Shown here piece after piece: positions 1 to 8,745 of a stretch of 64,000 nt of DNA. The stretch spans positions 62,001 through 126,000 of the forward strand of contig NZ_CXPG01000009.1 of the NCBI RefSeq assembly GCF_001403735.1, in the 5' to 3' direction. Origin of the DNA: Jannaschia rubra (GTDB taxonomy: Bacteria > Pseudomonadota > Alphaproteobacteria > Rhodobacterales > Rhodobacteraceae). Below the pieces are notes generated by a model. The model had not been told where the DNA came from. It did not search any database and saw nothing but the letters and a program-made list of their open reading frames with translations. A program made the position numbers and the translations under genes. Position 1 is the first letter of the stretch. Every line of letters begins with the position of its first letter.

Positions 1-320
1 ACATCATCATGGAGGACGTGGCCGACAACCTGTTCCATCCCGATCCCTACTACCAACAGGGCGGCGACATGGTGCGCGTCGGGGGCATGGGCTACCGCAT
101 CGACATCGGCAGACCGGCCGGCAGCCGCATCTCCGAGATGACGATGCTTTCGACCGGCGAAGCGGTGGAGCCGTCGCGGACCTACGTCGTCGCGGGCTGG
201 GCCAGCGTCAATCCGGAGGTCGAGGGGCCGCCGATCTGGGACGTGGTGGAATCCTACGTCGCGCGCGAAGGCACCGTCTCGATCTCGCCCAATCAGAATG
301 TGCAGGTCGTCACCGGATGA
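1..320 (+). CDS. soxB: SoxB, thiosulfohydrolase, C-terminal fragment (partial)
   Basis: The reading frame is open from the window edge (first full codon at base 3) to the TGA at 318-320, so only about the last 105 residues are present. The piece reads like the end of the 5'-nucleotidase-like domain of SoxB, with an aromatic VGGMGYRID segment and a closing VVESYVAREG stretch. SoxB is the periplasmic di-manganese enzyme that hydrolyses sulfate from the cysteine-S-thiosulfonate carried by SoxYZ. The identification rests on this tail plus the soxCD genes that follow 28 bases downstream in the same direction, which is the usual sox order. Confidence 0.8.
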   Translation, partial: IIMEDVADNLFHPDPYYQQGGDMVRVGGMGYRIDIGRPAGSRISEMTMLSTGEAVEPSRTYVVAGWASVNPEVEGPPIWDVVESYVAREGTVSISPNQNVQVVTG

Positions 321-348
321 CCCGCCTGGAGCCGAAGGAGAACCACAG

Positions 349-1605
349 ATGAGCGAGCACAAAGGTCCCAGCCGCCGCATGCTCCTGGGCGCGATGGCCG
401 CGGGTGGCGCCGCGATGACGACTGGAATGGCCCGTGCTGCGGGCGATCCGGCCATCACCGAGCTGCAACCCTGGATGCGGAGCCTTGGAGACGGCGTCGA
501 CGCCCACCCCTACGGGATGCCGTCCCCGTTCGAGGCACATGTGAAGCGCCGCAACGTGGAATGGCTGACGGCCGATCCGGTGAGTTCGGTCAACTTCACC
601 CCCATCCACGAGCTCGACGGCATCATCACGCCCAACGGATTGTGCTTCGAGCGCCATCATTCCGGTATCGCGCGGGTGGATCCCTCGCTCCACCGACTGA
701 TGATCAACGGGCTGGTGGACCGCGAGATCGTGTTCACCATGGACGACCTGAAGCGCTTTCCGCGGTACAACCGGATCCATTTCCTCGAATGCGCGGCCAA
801 CTCCGGCATGGAGTGGCGCGGTGCCCAGCTGAACGGGTGTCAGTTCACCCACGGCATGATCCACAACGTCATGTATACAGGTGTGATGCTGCGCGACGTC
901 CTGGCGGCCGCGGGGGTGAAGCCGACTGGAACATGGCTGCTGGCGGAGGGGGCCGATGCCGCCGCGATGACGCGTTCCATCCCGATGGAAAAGGCGCTCG
1001 ACGACTGCATGATCGCCTTCAAGATGAACGGCGAGGCGCTGCGCCCCGAACAGGGCTATCCGGTGCGCCTCGTCGTGCCGGGGTGGGAAGGCAACATGTG
1101 GGTCAAGTGGCTGCGCCGGATCGAGATCGGCGACCAACCCTGGCAGCACCGCGAGGAGACGTCGAAGTACACTGACCTGCTGCCCGACGGACGCGCCCGG
1201 CGATTCACCTATGAGATGGACGCGAAGTCAGTGATCACCAACCCGTCACCGCAGGCCCCGCTGAGCCATGGAAAGGGGCCGACCGTCCTGACCGGTATCG
1301 CCTGGTCGGGGCGTGGCACGATCCCGCGGGTGGACGTTACGCTCGACGGCGGTCGGAACTGGCATCAGGCGCGGATGGATGGCCCGAGCCTGGAGAAATC
1401 GATGCACCGGTTCTACTTCGATTTCGACTGGGACGGGCGTCCGCTTCTGCTGCAGAGCCGGGCGCATGACAGCACCGGCTACGTCCAGCCGACGAAGGAT
1501 GCGCTGCGCGCGATCCGCGGACCGGATTCGATCTATCACAACAACGGCATCCAGACATGGCATGTCGACGAACGCGGGGAGGCCGAGAATGTCGAGGTCG
1601 GTTGA
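349..1605 (+). CDS. soxC: SoxC, sulfane dehydrogenase molybdopterin subunit
   Basis: 418 residues. The start at 349 is preferred over the longer frame because it gives a Tat signal peptide (SRRMLLG, then a hydrophobic alanine-rich stretch ending near ARA). The body is a sulfite-oxidase-fold molybdopterin protein: the segment FLECAANSGMEW carries the conserved cysteine that ligates molybdenum, followed by the C-terminal dimerisation domain (TGIAWSGRGTIPRVDVTLDGG). With SoxD it oxidises the sulfane sulfur on SoxYZ in the periplasm, releasing six electrons per thiosulfate. It lacks the heme domain of eukaryotic sulfite oxidase, as expected for SoxC. Its end overlaps soxD by 17 bases, so the two are probably translated together. 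Confidence 0.93.
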   Translation: MSEHKGPSRRMLLGAMAAGGAAMTTGMARAAGDPAITELQPWMRSLGDGVDAHPYGMPSPFEAHVKRRNVEWLTADPVSSVNFTPIHELDGIITPNGLCFERHHSGIARVDPSLHRLMINGLVDREIVFTMDDLKRFPRYNRIHFLECAANSGMEWRGAQLNGCQFTHGMIHNVMYTGVMLRDVLAAAGVKPTGTWLLAEGADAAAMTRSIPMEKALDDCMIAFKMNGEALRPEQGYPVRLVVPGWEGNMWVKWLRRIEIGDQPWQHREETSKYTDLLPDGRARRFTYEMDAKSVITNPSPQAPLSHGKGPTVLTGIAWSGRGTIPRVDVTLDGGRNWHQARMDGPSLEKSMHRFYFDFDWDGRPLLLQSRAHDSTGYVQPTKDALRAIRGPDSIYHNNGIQTWHVDERGEAENVEVG

Positions 1606-2728
1606 ACGCAGGACGCGGTTCGCGATCGCTCTATGCGGCATCGCGGTGGCTGCGACGGCCATCGCGCCCGAGATGCCGAGCCGGCTCATGGCCAGCTTCA
1701 CGATGACCGCGCAGGCGCAGACGGTGCCGACCGGGGAGGAACTTGCGCTTGGCCGGCTCGCCACGCCGGACGAGATCGCCGCTTGGGACATCGACATCCG
1801 GCCCGATGGCGCCGGCCTCCCCGACGGCTCCGGCGACGTCTGGACGGGCGAGGAACTCTATGTCGAGAACTGCGCCAGCTGCCACGGCGATTTCGGCGAA
1901 TCCATCGGACGCTGGCCGCAGCTTGCGGGCGGGCAGGGGACGCTGACTCGCGATCGCCCCGTCAAGACGATCGGCAGCTATTGGCCCTATCTTTCGACGG
2001 TCTATGATTACGTTCACAGGGCCATGCCGTTCGGTGACGCGCAATCGCTCTCCGACGACGACGTCTATGCGATCACGGCCTACCTGCTCTATCTCAACGA
2101 CCTCGTGGACGATGATTTCGTGCTCGACCGGGAGGCACTGGCCGGGTTCGACATGCCCAACGTGAACGGCTTCTATCCCGACGATCGCGCCGAGACGGAG
2201 TTCGGTGTCTTTTCCGCACCCATCTGCATGGAAGATTGCCGGAATGAGGTGGAGATCACCGCGCGTGCCGAAGTCGTGGATGTGACGCCCGACGACGAAA
2301 CCGCGCGGCTCGCCCGAGAAGCAGCCGCGACGGGCGAGAACAGCGGCATCACCGAAGCGGACGCGCAGGTCACGACGCCTGACGGCGCGGCCGCGCCGAC
2401 ATCCGACCCGGATCTGATCGCGCAGGGTGAAGGCGTTTTTCGCCAGTGCAAGTCCTGTCATCAAGTCGGCGAGGGCGCGGGCAATCGCACGGGGCCGGTC
2501 CTAAACGGTGTCGTCGGCCATCAGGCCGGCGCGGTCGAGGGGTTCCGGTATTCGGGCGCTCTCGAGAAGAAGGCCGAGGCGGGACTGGTCTGGACGCAGG
2601 AGGAACTTGCCGCGTTCCTGACCGCGCCCCGGGACTACCTGCCCGGAACCAAGATGGTGTTCCGGGGTCTGCGAGACGAAGAGGAGCGGGCTGCGGTGAT
2701 CGCCTACCTGCAATCGATCGAGGAATGA
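1589..2728 (+). CDS. soxD: SoxD, diheme cytochrome c subunit of sulfane dehydrogenase
   Basis: 379 residues. It starts at the ATG at 1589 inside the last codons of soxC. It has an N-terminal signal peptide and two c-type heme sites, CASCH near residues 95-99 and CKSCH near residues 287-291. An acidic alanine/threonine-rich linker separates the two domains. The C-terminal domain is a class I cytochrome c (GNRTGPVLNGVVGHQAG and PGTKMVFRGL, with the methionine ligand). SoxD accepts the electrons from SoxC and passes them to cytochrome c. A short GGCCCG-CCA-CGGGCC hairpin lies at 2742-2756, just after the stop and before the next gene. Confidence 0.92.
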   Translation: MSRSVERRTRFAIALCGIAVAATAIAPEMPSRLMASFTMTAQAQTVPTGEELALGRLATPDEIAAWDIDIRPDGAGLPDGSGDVWTGEELYVENCASCHGDFGESIGRWPQLAGGQGTLTRDRPVKTIGSYWPYLSTVYDYVHRAMPFGDAQSLSDDDVYAITAYLLYLNDLVDDDFVLDREALAGFDMPNVNGFYPDDRAETEFGVFSAPICMEDCRNEVEITARAEVVDVTPDDETARLAREAAATGENSGITEADAQVTTPDGAAAPTSDPDLIAQGEGVFRQCKSCHQVGEGAGNRTGPVLNGVVGHQAGAVEGFRYSGALEKKAEAGLVWTQEELAAFLTAPRDYLPGTKMVFRGLRDEEERAAVIAYLQSIEE

Positions 2729-2783
2729 ACGGCAAGCCCTGGGCCCGCCACGGGCCAGGAGCCGGACTGAAAAGGAGACGAAA

Positions 2784-3215
2784 ATGCGGACTCTGACATT
2801 TGCAGCCGTGATGGCCGTCGCGGGCACCTGTGCGATGGCCGACGACATCGCTACCGAGGTCTTCGAAGGTGATGTGGGCGACGCCGCCTTTGCAGTGGAA
2901 AACGCCATCGTCGATGCTGGTCTGGTGATCGACTACGTCTCGAACGTGGGCGACATGCTGGATCGGACCGGCGCGGACCTCGATCTCGGACCCTCGCCCG
3001 TGGGCGCAGAGGCGAAGATCTTCGTCTTTTGCTCGGCCCTCGTCAGTCGCGAGGTGATGGAGGCGGACCCGATGAACGTCAGCAACTGCCCCTATGGCAT
3101 CTTCGTCGCGGACATCGACGGCGCGACCGTCGTCGGACATCGACGCTATGCGGCCGAGACCATGGAACCGGTGAACGTGCTGCTTTCGGACATCGTCGCG
3201 GCGGCGATCGAATAA
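2784..3215 (+). CDS. DUF302-family periplasmic protein in the sox cluster
   Basis: 143 residues preceded by a strong AAAGGAG ribosome site. It has a cleavable signal peptide (MRTLTFAAVMAVAGTCAMA). The mature part resembles DUF302: a VENAIVDAGL helix, then KIFVFCSALVSREVMEADP and CPYGIFVADIDGATVVGHRRY. Two cysteines remain in the mature protein (FCSAL and NCPYG), which could form a disulfide or handle sulfur or metal; that is inference. It stands 55 bases after soxD in the same direction and is probably co-transcribed. In Paracoccus-type clusters soxE/soxF occupy this position, so a DUF302 gene here is a variation. Its biochemical role is unknown. Confidence 0.7.
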   Translation: MRTLTFAAVMAVAGTCAMADDIATEVFEGDVGDAAFAVENAIVDAGLVIDYVSNVGDMLDRTGADLDLGPSPVGAEAKIFVFCSALVSREVMEADPMNVSNCPYGIFVADIDGATVVGHRRYAAETMEPVNVLLSDIVAAAIE

Positions 3216-3290
3216 GGGCCGCCGCGTCGGGTCGCGGCCGGGTTTGCGATGGCTGCCGCGCCGGTGTGGCCGCCGGCGGGGCGGTCCCGG

Positions 3291-4175
3291 TCAGCTTTGA
3301 ACGAAACGGAAGCCGTCACCTTCGGCGTCGACCCGGCCATACCCGCCCTGCGGCAGGTGGAAGCCGACGATCGCGAGGTCGTCTGCCCGGATGCGGTCGA
3401 ACAGGGCGCGACGGGTCGCGGCGGCCATGTCCTGATCCTGATCGCTGCCCGAAGGCCAGTCCGGTTTGAGGAAGGCGACGTGATGGTTGCCGATCGCGTC
3501 GCCCAGGATGAGCGTGTCGCCAATCTGAAACGACATGTGTCCGGGCGTATGGCCCGGCGAGGCGATGGCCAGCATCCCCGACAGCACCTCGTCCCCGTCG
3601 TCGAAGAACCGCAACCTGTCGGCAAGGGCCTCGAGCCGCCGCGCCGCGCCCACGGCGAAGGTCGCCCGCGCCTCGCCAATGGTCTCCAGCGTCGCCGGAT
3701 CGGACCAGTAGGCATGCTCCAAGGTGCCAATGTGATGCACGGCTTCTGAGAACAGTGGCTCATCGAAATCGTCGAGCGCGCCCCAGATATGGTCGGGGTG
3801 GGCATGGGTGAAGACGACGTCGGTGACGTCCGCGGGCGCGATGCCCGCCGCCTCCAGTGCGGCCAGGAGATGCCCGGCACTCGGCTGGAAGTCGGGCCCG
3901 GCGCCGGCATCGAACAGGATCGTCCGGCCACCGCCCTGCACCAGTGCGAGATTGCATTCCGGGGTCAGTTCCTCGCCGAGGTCGAAGGGCGCGACGACGG
4001 AGGCGAGTTCGTCCTTCGGCATCGGATCGAAGATGAATCCGCGCGGCAGGACGAGGTTGCCGTCGCTGACCGTGATGAGTGACTGGCCATCGGCGAGTTC
4101 GATCTGCGCGAGGGCGAAGTAGGGCAGCGCGACCCCGGCCAGGGAACTGGCGATGAAGGTTCGACGATCGATCAT
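3291..4175 (-). CDS. SoxH-like metallo-beta-lactamase-fold hydrolase
   Basis: 294 residues. The start at 4175 gives a Tat-type signal (MIDRRTFIASSLAGVALPYF, cleavage after FALA). The metallo-beta-lactamase motif THAHPDHIWG is intact, with further metal ligands in SPGHTPGHMSF and LGDAIGNHH and the late histidine in GFHLPQGG, so a binuclear zinc site looks complete. Exported MBL-fold proteins of this kind (SoxH and relatives) end many sox clusters, but the substrate is unknown and SoxH is not essential for thiosulfate oxidation in Paracoccus. It is convergent to the DUF302 gene with 75 bases between. The symbol soxH is plausible from context but is not assigned. Confidence 0.8.
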   Translation of the reverse strand: MIDRRTFIASSLAGVALPYFALAQIELADGQSLITVSDGNLVLPRGFIFDPMPKDELASVVAPFDLGEELTPECNLALVQGGGRTILFDAGAGPDFQPSAGHLLAALEAAGIAPADVTDVVFTHAHPDHIWGALDDFDEPLFSEAVHHIGTLEHAYWSDPATLETIGEARATFAVGAARRLEALADRLRFFDDGDEVLSGMLAIASPGHTPGHMSFQIGDTLILGDAIGNHHVAFLKPDWPSGSDQDQDMAAATRRALFDRIRADDLAIVGFHLPQGGYGRVDAEGDGFRFVQS

Positions 4176-4522
4176 AGAGGCCTCAATACATTCATATACG
4201 TGAGTATGATCCACCATAAGGTTGGAGACAACATTCATGGTCGCGTTTCGACCGGAACGATGATCTCGTCGGGTGCCGACTTCGCGTTGCTGTCGGAACC
4301 GCGCCATCGCAGACGGGCAGGAGCGCATCAGCGTCTTTCTTGGCGCATGTGGGGCACGAGATTGTTGGACCTGGTCGTGGTCGCAGGCGTTGATCTGGCA
4401 TGTGGTTTCCCGGACCACGCCATTGCCGATGGTCGTCCTGTCCGCGGAGCGTTCCGCCCCGGCTGCCTGCCGATCTACATGATCTGTCTGCTCGCCTGAT
4501 CTGCCCAAGGCGTTGTCGAAGG
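4176..4522. other. Gene-free stretch upstream of the SoxH-like gene
   Basis: 347 bases between the SoxH-like start and the left end of the IS3 element. Open frames exist on both strands, but none resembles a known protein or has a convincing ribosome site. The promoter of the SoxH-like gene should lie here. The lower-GC, scrambled character suggests decayed sequence at the edge of the insertion. Confidence 0.5.
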
Positions 4523-4533
4523 TGACCTGCCAC
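4523..4533 (+). repeat. IS3 element left terminal inverted repeat
   Basis: TGACCTGCCAC, an exact inverted match to 5783-5793. Confidence 0.85.
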
Positions 4534-4585
4534 GGGATTTTTCCTCCACCGTTGATTGGAGTCCGCCCCAACCTGAGGACGGACA

Positions 4586-4852
4586 ATGAAGCGCACGAGA
4601 TTCACGGACGAACAGATCATCGGCATCCTCGCCGAGCACGAGACTGGCGCGAAGTGCGCAGACCTGTGTCGCAAGCACGGCATGTCGGAAGGCACTTTCT
4701 ATAACTGGAAGGCCAAGTTCGGGGGCATGACGGTATCAGAGGCCAAGCGGCTGAAGGCGCTCGAGGATGAAAACGCCAAACTGAAGAAGCTTCCGGCCGA
4801 GCAAATGCCGGATCTGGCTGCGATGAAGGATCTGGTTTCAAGAAAGTGGTAG
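4586..4852 (+). CDS. IS3-family transposase OrfA
   Basis: 88 residues. It begins with the typical OrfA helix-turn-helix ([43 protein letters not shown]), followed by a leucine-rich coiled coil ([18 protein letters not shown]) used for multimerisation. It provides sequence-specific binding to the element's ends and, fused to OrfB by frameshifting, the full transposase. Its 3' end overlaps orfB by 7 bases, and the AGA-AAG codons at 4841-4846 are a plausible -1 slippage site (inference). The C-terminal part ([19 protein letters not shown]) is somewhat diverged from the common consensus. Confidence 0.93.
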   Translation: MKRTRFTDEQIIGILAEHETGAKCADLCRKHGMSEGTFYNWKAKFGGMTVSEAKRLKALEDENAKLKKLPAEQMPDLAAMKDLVSRKW

Positions 4853-5775
4853 AGCCCGCCGTGAAGCGTGAAGCCGTCGCATATCTTCGGGCCGAGCATG
4901 GCCTGTCGGAGCGGCGGGTCTGCCATATCGTCGGCGCGGATCGAACGATGATCCGCTATCGATCTCGGCGCGCCTCGGACACGGTTTTGCGCGGTCGGTT
5001 GCGGGATCTGGCCGATGAGCGCCGGCGGTTCGGTTACCGGCGCCTGTTCGTCCTGCTGCGCCGCGAGGGTGAGCCTTCGGGGATCAACCGGATCTATCGG
5101 CTCTACCGCGAGCAGGGGCTGACGGTGCGCAAGCGAAAGGCCCGAGGCAAGGCCGTCGGGACCCGGGCGCCAATCCTGGTCGAGGCACGGCCCAATGCGC
5201 GCTGGTCACTGGATTTCGTCCATGACCAGTTTGCTGACGGCCAGCGCTTTCGGGTTCTCGACGTGGTCGACGACGTCACCCGGGAATGCCTCGCGGCGAT
5301 CTCGGACACCTCGATCTCCGGACGCCGCGTTGCGCGTGAGCTCACGGCCCTGATCGAGCGCCGCGGGAAGCCAGGAATGATTGTCAGCGACAATGGGACG
5401 GAACTGACCGGTAACGCGATATTGCGGTGGTGCTCCGAGCGCCGGATCGAATGGCATTACATCGCGCCGGGCAAGCCGATGCAGAACGGTTTCGTCGAGA
5501 GTTTCAACGGGCGCATGCGCGACGAGCTGCTCACCGAAACCATGTTCCGAAATCTGGCTCATGCACGTGTCGTAATCGCCGCCTGGGCTGCCGACTATAA
5601 CACCGAACGCCCGCATTCGGCATTGGATTACCAAACCCCGGCCGACTACGCGCGGACCCTGACCGCCGCAATCGCCCGCCCCGCTGCGCGAGATGAAAGC
5701 TCCGCGCGTCGGGCGATTGCTCAACCTGCGCCAAACGGCGTAAACAAAAACCGGGCTCCGGTCGCGGCTGGATGA
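4846..5775 (+). CDS. IS3-family transposase OrfB (DDE integrase core)
   Basis: 309 residues with a GTG as the first possible codon. It is more likely expressed as the OrfAB fusion by -1 frameshift. It has an N-terminal HTH_21-type region ([23 protein letters not shown]) and an rve integrase core. The acidic triad is visible: D in [11 protein letters not shown] in [13 protein letters not shown], and E in [18 protein letters not shown], with the C-terminal [19 protein letters not shown] block. The frame is intact, so the element may still be active. It does not interrupt any recognisable gene here. Confidence 0.94.
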   Translation: MVEPAVKREAVAYLRAEHGLSERRVCHIVGADRTMIRYRSRRASDTVLRGRLRDLADERRRFGYRRLFVLLRREGEPSGINRIYRLYREQGLTVRKRKARGKAVGTRAPILVEARPNARWSLDFVHDQFADGQRFRVLDVVDDVTRECLAAISDTSISGRRVARELTALIERRGKPGMIVSDNGTELTGNAILRWCSERRIEWHYIAPGKPMQNGFVESFNGRMRDELLTETMFRNLAHARVVIAAWAADYNTERPHSALDYQTPADYARTLTAAIARPAARDESSARRAIAQPAPNGVNKNRAPVAAG

Positions 5776-5782
5776 ACGTTCA

Positions 5783-5793
5783 GTGGCAGGTCA
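5783..5793 (-). repeat. IS3 element right terminal inverted repeat
   Basis: GTGGCAGGTCA, the complement of the left repeat at 4523-4533; 8 bases after the orfB stop. Confidence 0.85.
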
Positions 5794-6131
5794 CGTGCTA
5801 CAAACAACGAGACGGAACGGCCTTGTCATGGGCATGAAGGCGTTCTGATCGAAGCAACAATGCGACCCTCTGTGCTGATCGTGCTCGAAGGGCCCCGGTG
5901 TGTGCAGGTTGGTGATCGGACGGCTGATGCAGTTGATGACGAAGCGGTTGGGCGCAGCCTCGCAAGACACCGGTATAGAACAGTGTGCTCGTTAAATATG
6001 GAGTCGTCCGTGGCCTTCGGAACACTTCCGTAGGCAGGCCTAGAACCTACTGAAACGACTTTTCAACCAAACAGAAGCCGATCGGCGTGGCTAAGAAACG
6101 GAATCTATGTGGCACGTTTCAAATTGACGGA
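5794..6131. other. Gene-free stretch between IS3 element and tRNA-Ala
   Basis: 338 bases with no frame that looks coding on either strand and no clear terminator or promoter. Several near-palindromic bits (for example CACTTCCGTAGGCAGGCCTAG) do not form a recognised element. It probably holds decayed mobile-element sequence. Confidence 0.45.
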
Positions 6132-6207
<76 letters not shown>

Positions 6208-6290
6208 TGACCGGCCTGCGATCTAGGACAGGCCCGGGGGCGGCGCAAGCGGAAAAATCGCCTGCGTCGCCAGGATCCGCCTGACGCGGA

Positions 6291-6620
6291 TCAGTCGTCG
6301 TCGTCGCCGCCGACGTCGGCGATCTCGTCGAGGGAGACGGTGTCGTCATCCTCGTCTTCCAGGACCGCGTCGTTATCTGCGACCTCGTCCTCCTCCAGAT
6401 CGACATCGTCGTCGTCCAGCAGCAGGTCGTCGTCGTCCTTCTTTTTCTTCTTGGTGTCGGCGTCATCCTTGTCGGCCACCAGGATGCGGGTCTTGGTGCC
6501 GGTGTCGACGTTCACGACCTCGCCCGTGTAGGGGCTGACGATGGGCGAGCGGTTCATGTCGTAGAAGCGCTTGCCGGTCGTCGGGCAGACCCGCTTGACG
6601 CCCCATTCTTCCTTGGGCAT
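6291..6620 (-). CDS. TIGR02300/FYDLN-acid family protein
   Basis: 109 residues. The N-terminal third (MPKEEWGVKRVCPTTGKRFYDMN) is the conserved segment of the FYDLN-acid family: a cysteine with a KRFYDLN-like motif resembling half of a small zinc-ribbon. The rest is a lysine run followed by a very acidic aspartate/glutamate tail. The family is common in alphaproteobacteria and its function is unknown. The nearby downstream gene on this strand is tRNA-Ala. The start at 6620 is the only one that keeps the conserved N-terminus. Confidence 0.88.
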   Translation of the reverse strand: MPKEEWGVKRVCPTTGKRFYDMNRSPIVSPYTGEVVNVDTGTKTRILVADKDDADTKKKKKDDDDLLLDDDDVDLEEDEVADNDAVLEDEDDDTVSLDEIADVGGDDDD

Positions 6621-6746
6621 GTCGCATCCTTCATCTTGTCCGGGCAAGATCGCCTCGGGTGCAGGGAATTGGGGGCGGATGCCACAGGGGTCAAGGCATG
6701 GCAAGCCCCAGATCGGCTGGGCGGCCCCGGGGCCGGAGGGACGGAA

Positions 6747-7442
6747 ATGACCGACACACTGCCCGTTCCCGGTGCGCCCGACCTTCTGGTGCTGTTGCGC
6801 CGATCGGCCCGCGCACGGCGCATGTCGCTCCGGGTCGGGCGGTCGGATGGGCTTGTCACCTTGTCTCTTCCGCGCCGGATGTCGCTGGCCGACGCGCGCG
6901 CCTTCGTGGCGCAACAGGCGGACTGGATCGCGCGGCACGTCGCCGCCGCGCCCGCCCCGCGCCGCGTTGCCATCGGCGGTACGCTGCCCCTTCTGGGTCG
7001 GGAGGTTCCGGTGGTCGCAGGCTCCGGTCGGGCGGCGCGGTTCACCGGCGAGGCCATCGCAGTGCCCGACGACGGTCATGCGGGCGCGCGGGTGCGGGCG
7101 CTGCTGCGGACGCTTGCACGGACGCATCTGTCGGCGGCGGTCGACCGGCACGCCGCGGTGCTGGGACGGGCACCTGCCCGGATGACGCTGCGCGACACGC
7201 GGTCACGTTGGGGGTCGTGTTCGTCGCGGGGCGACCTGATGTTCAGCTGGCGTCTGGTCATGGCGCCACTTGACGTGCTGGACTACGTCGCCGCGCATGA
7301 GGTGGCGCATCTGGCCCACATGGATCACTCCGCCCGCTTCTGGGCGCAGGTTGCCGCACTGATGCCCGACTACACACCCCGGCGCGCTTGGTTGCGGGCC
7401 GAAGGGGCGGCGCTGCATGCCGTGGATTTCGGCGCAGGATGA
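6747..7442 (+). CDS. M48-family (YgjP-like) zinc metallopeptidase
   Basis: 231 residues from the ATG at 6747; the frame is open further upstream, but the family alignment begins with VLLRRSARARRMSLRV. It has the YgjP/DUF45 layout: an N-terminal RxxRRMSLRV beta region, the motif TRSRWGSCSSRGDLMFSWRLVMAP, and the zinc site HEVAHLAHMDHSARFW (HExxH). It is cytoplasmic with no signal peptide. The substrate is unknown. It is divergent from the FYDLN gene and followed after 15 bases by a GntR-type regulator. Confidence 0.88.
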   Translation: MTDTLPVPGAPDLLVLLRRSARARRMSLRVGRSDGLVTLSLPRRMSLADARAFVAQQADWIARHVAAAPAPRRVAIGGTLPLLGREVPVVAGSGRAARFTGEAIAVPDDGHAGARVRALLRTLARTHLSAAVDRHAAVLGRAPARMTLRDTRSRWGSCSSRGDLMFSWRLVMAPLDVLDYVAAHEVAHLAHMDHSARFWAQVAALMPDYTPRRAWLRAEGAALHAVDFGAG

Positions 7443-7457
7443 GGGCATGATCCCGCC

Positions 7458-8105
7458 ATGCTGTTGACCCCTCTTTCCGATGGCACAGGTGCCGCGCACG
7501 AACGGCTCTACCGCGCGCTCCGCAGCCGGATCATGCATGGCGAGATCGACCCCGGCAAGTCGCTGACCCTGCGCGGCATCGGGCGCGACTACGGCGTCAG
7601 CATGACCCCCGTGCGCGAGGCCATGCGCCGGCTGGTGGCCGAAGGCGCGCTGTCGCTATCCGCCTCGGGGCGGATCAGCACGCCCGCCCTGTCGACCGAC
7701 CGGATCGAGGAGCTGGCCGCCCTGCGCTCGTTGCTGGAGCCGGAACTGGCGATCCGCGCCCTTCCGCGCGCGCATCTGGCACTGATCGACCGGATGGAGA
7801 CGATCAACACCGCCATTGCCGAGCAGATCGTGAAGCACGACGCGTCGGGCTATATCCGGACCAACCTGGAGTTTCACCGCACGCTCTATCTGCGCGCGCA
7901 GGCCCCTGCGATGCTGGCCATGGTCGAGACGGTCTGGCTGCAACTGGGGCCGACGATGCGGGCGCTCTACGGACGGCTGAACCGGACTGAGGTTCCCAAG
8001 AACCACCGCCTGATCGTCGCGGCGCTGCGCGCAGGCGACGAGCCTGGCTTGCGGCTTGCGGTGCGCGCGGACGTGACGCAGGGCTTGCGCCTGCTGGCCG
8101 GCTGA
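7458..8105 (+). CDS. GntR-family transcriptional regulator (FCD/FadR subfamily)
   Basis: 215 residues. The N-terminal winged helix-turn-helix is typical of GntR proteins (LYRALRSRIMHGEIDPGKSLTLRGIGRDYGVSMTPVREAMRRLVAEGAL). The C-terminal all-helical FCD ligand domain includes ELAALRSLLEPELAIRAL and LEFHRTLYLRA with a metal-binding histidine pattern. It probably represses genes of carboxylate or amino-acid metabolism, but no target is evident here: upstream is a peptidase and downstream is a convergent gene 4 bases away. Confidence 0.88.
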   Translation: MLLTPLSDGTGAAHERLYRALRSRIMHGEIDPGKSLTLRGIGRDYGVSMTPVREAMRRLVAEGALSLSASGRISTPALSTDRIEELAALRSLLEPELAIRALPRAHLALIDRMETINTAIAEQIVKHDASGYIRTNLEFHRTLYLRAQAPAMLAMVETVWLQLGPTMRALYGRLNRTEVPKNHRLIVAALRAGDEPGLRLAVRADVTQGLRLLAG

Positions 8106-8109
8106 GCGG

Positions 8110-8745
8110 TCAGAGTGAAAGCACGCGATTCAGGTCGCCAAGATCGTCGGACGGAATGCCGAGACCCCTGACCAGCCTGCGCAGAAACTTGCGGTCGGCC
8201 GAAGAAAGGGGGCCGTCCGCGAGAAGGACCGAGATCGTGGCATTGAAGATCACCATCTTCTCGGCCGGCGTCAGCCCATGACGCATCCAACGGAACCCGG
8301 GCGGAGGGCCGCCGCGATCCACGCGCATCGCGGCGTCGCGCAGGCGATCGGGATGGAAATCCATCCCGGTGGTATCGCGCGCGATGTCGGCGGCGCGGCG
8401 CAGGCGTTCGGGATCGATTCGTCGTTCCGCCCACACCGCGTGGCACATCGCGTCGACCATACGGAACCGGGGACCATCCGGCAAACCGGTGATGCGCCGG
8501 CGCAGCGCGCGCCGCCGGCGGCGCAGACGCCAGATCGCCAGAACGCCGACCAATGCCACCGGAAGGAAGGCTGCCGTCCACCACGTCAGGGATGCCCCAC
8601 CCACTATGTCGCCCAACTGCGTGCCCCAAGTGCCGAAGAACGGCTGTTGCCAACGCTCGGACTCGACCTGTGCACGGGCGCCGTGGGCCAAGAACGCGGC
8701 CCCGGACGCAAGGAGAGTAAGGACGGATCGGATCAAGGGCACCAC
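8110..8745 (-). CDS. TerB-like membrane-anchored protein
   Basis: About 211 residues from the GTG at 8745, chosen because it begins an N-terminal hydrophobic signal (VPLIRSVLTLLASGAAFLAHGARA). An ATG at 8817 would add a low-complexity extension. A second membrane segment (TWWTAAFLPVALVGVLAIW) precedes an arginine-rich stop-transfer run. The C-terminal cytoplasmic domain resembles TerB/DjlA-like helical domains (LTPAEKMVIFNATISVLLADGPLSSADRKFLRRL). Such domains occur in stress and metal-resistance proteins, but no specific role can be stated. It is downstream of lpdA on the same strand, 118 bases away. Confidence 0.6.
   Translation of the reverse strand: MVPLIRSVLTLLASGAAFLAHGARAQVESERWQQPFFGTWGTQLGDIVGGASLTWWTAAFLPVALVGVLAIWRLRRRRRALRRRITGLPDGPRFRMVDAMCHAVWAERRIDPERLRRAADIARDTTGMDFHPDRLRDAAMRVDRGGPPPGFRWMRHGLTPAEKMVIFNATISVLLADGPLSSADRKFLRRLVRGLGIPSDDLGDLNRVLSL

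Larger units (their letters stand above)
4523..5793 (+). mobile_element. IS3-family insertion sequence (IS407-like), complete
   Basis: 1271 bases bounded by an 11-base inverted repeat, TGACCTGCCAC at 4523-4533 and its complement at 5783-5793; similarity continues weakly inward. It contains orfA and orfB in the usual IS3 arrangement with orfB in the -1 frame. Size and end sequence fit the IS407 group. The flanking tetranucleotides, AAGG on the left and CGTG on the right, do not match, so no 4-base target duplication is visible. Either the duplication has decayed or the ends come from recombination between two copies. It lies between the sox cluster and tRNA-Ala. Confidence 0.9.

Noticed and set aside
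1231-1238. A GTGATCAC like the cores of the TCA operators
   Set aside because: It is single, lies inside soxC coding sequence and has no partner 20-21 bp away.
4200-4499. 99-codon frame upstream of the IS3 element
   Set aside because: No ribosome site, no domain and low coding character; treated as gene-free sequence.
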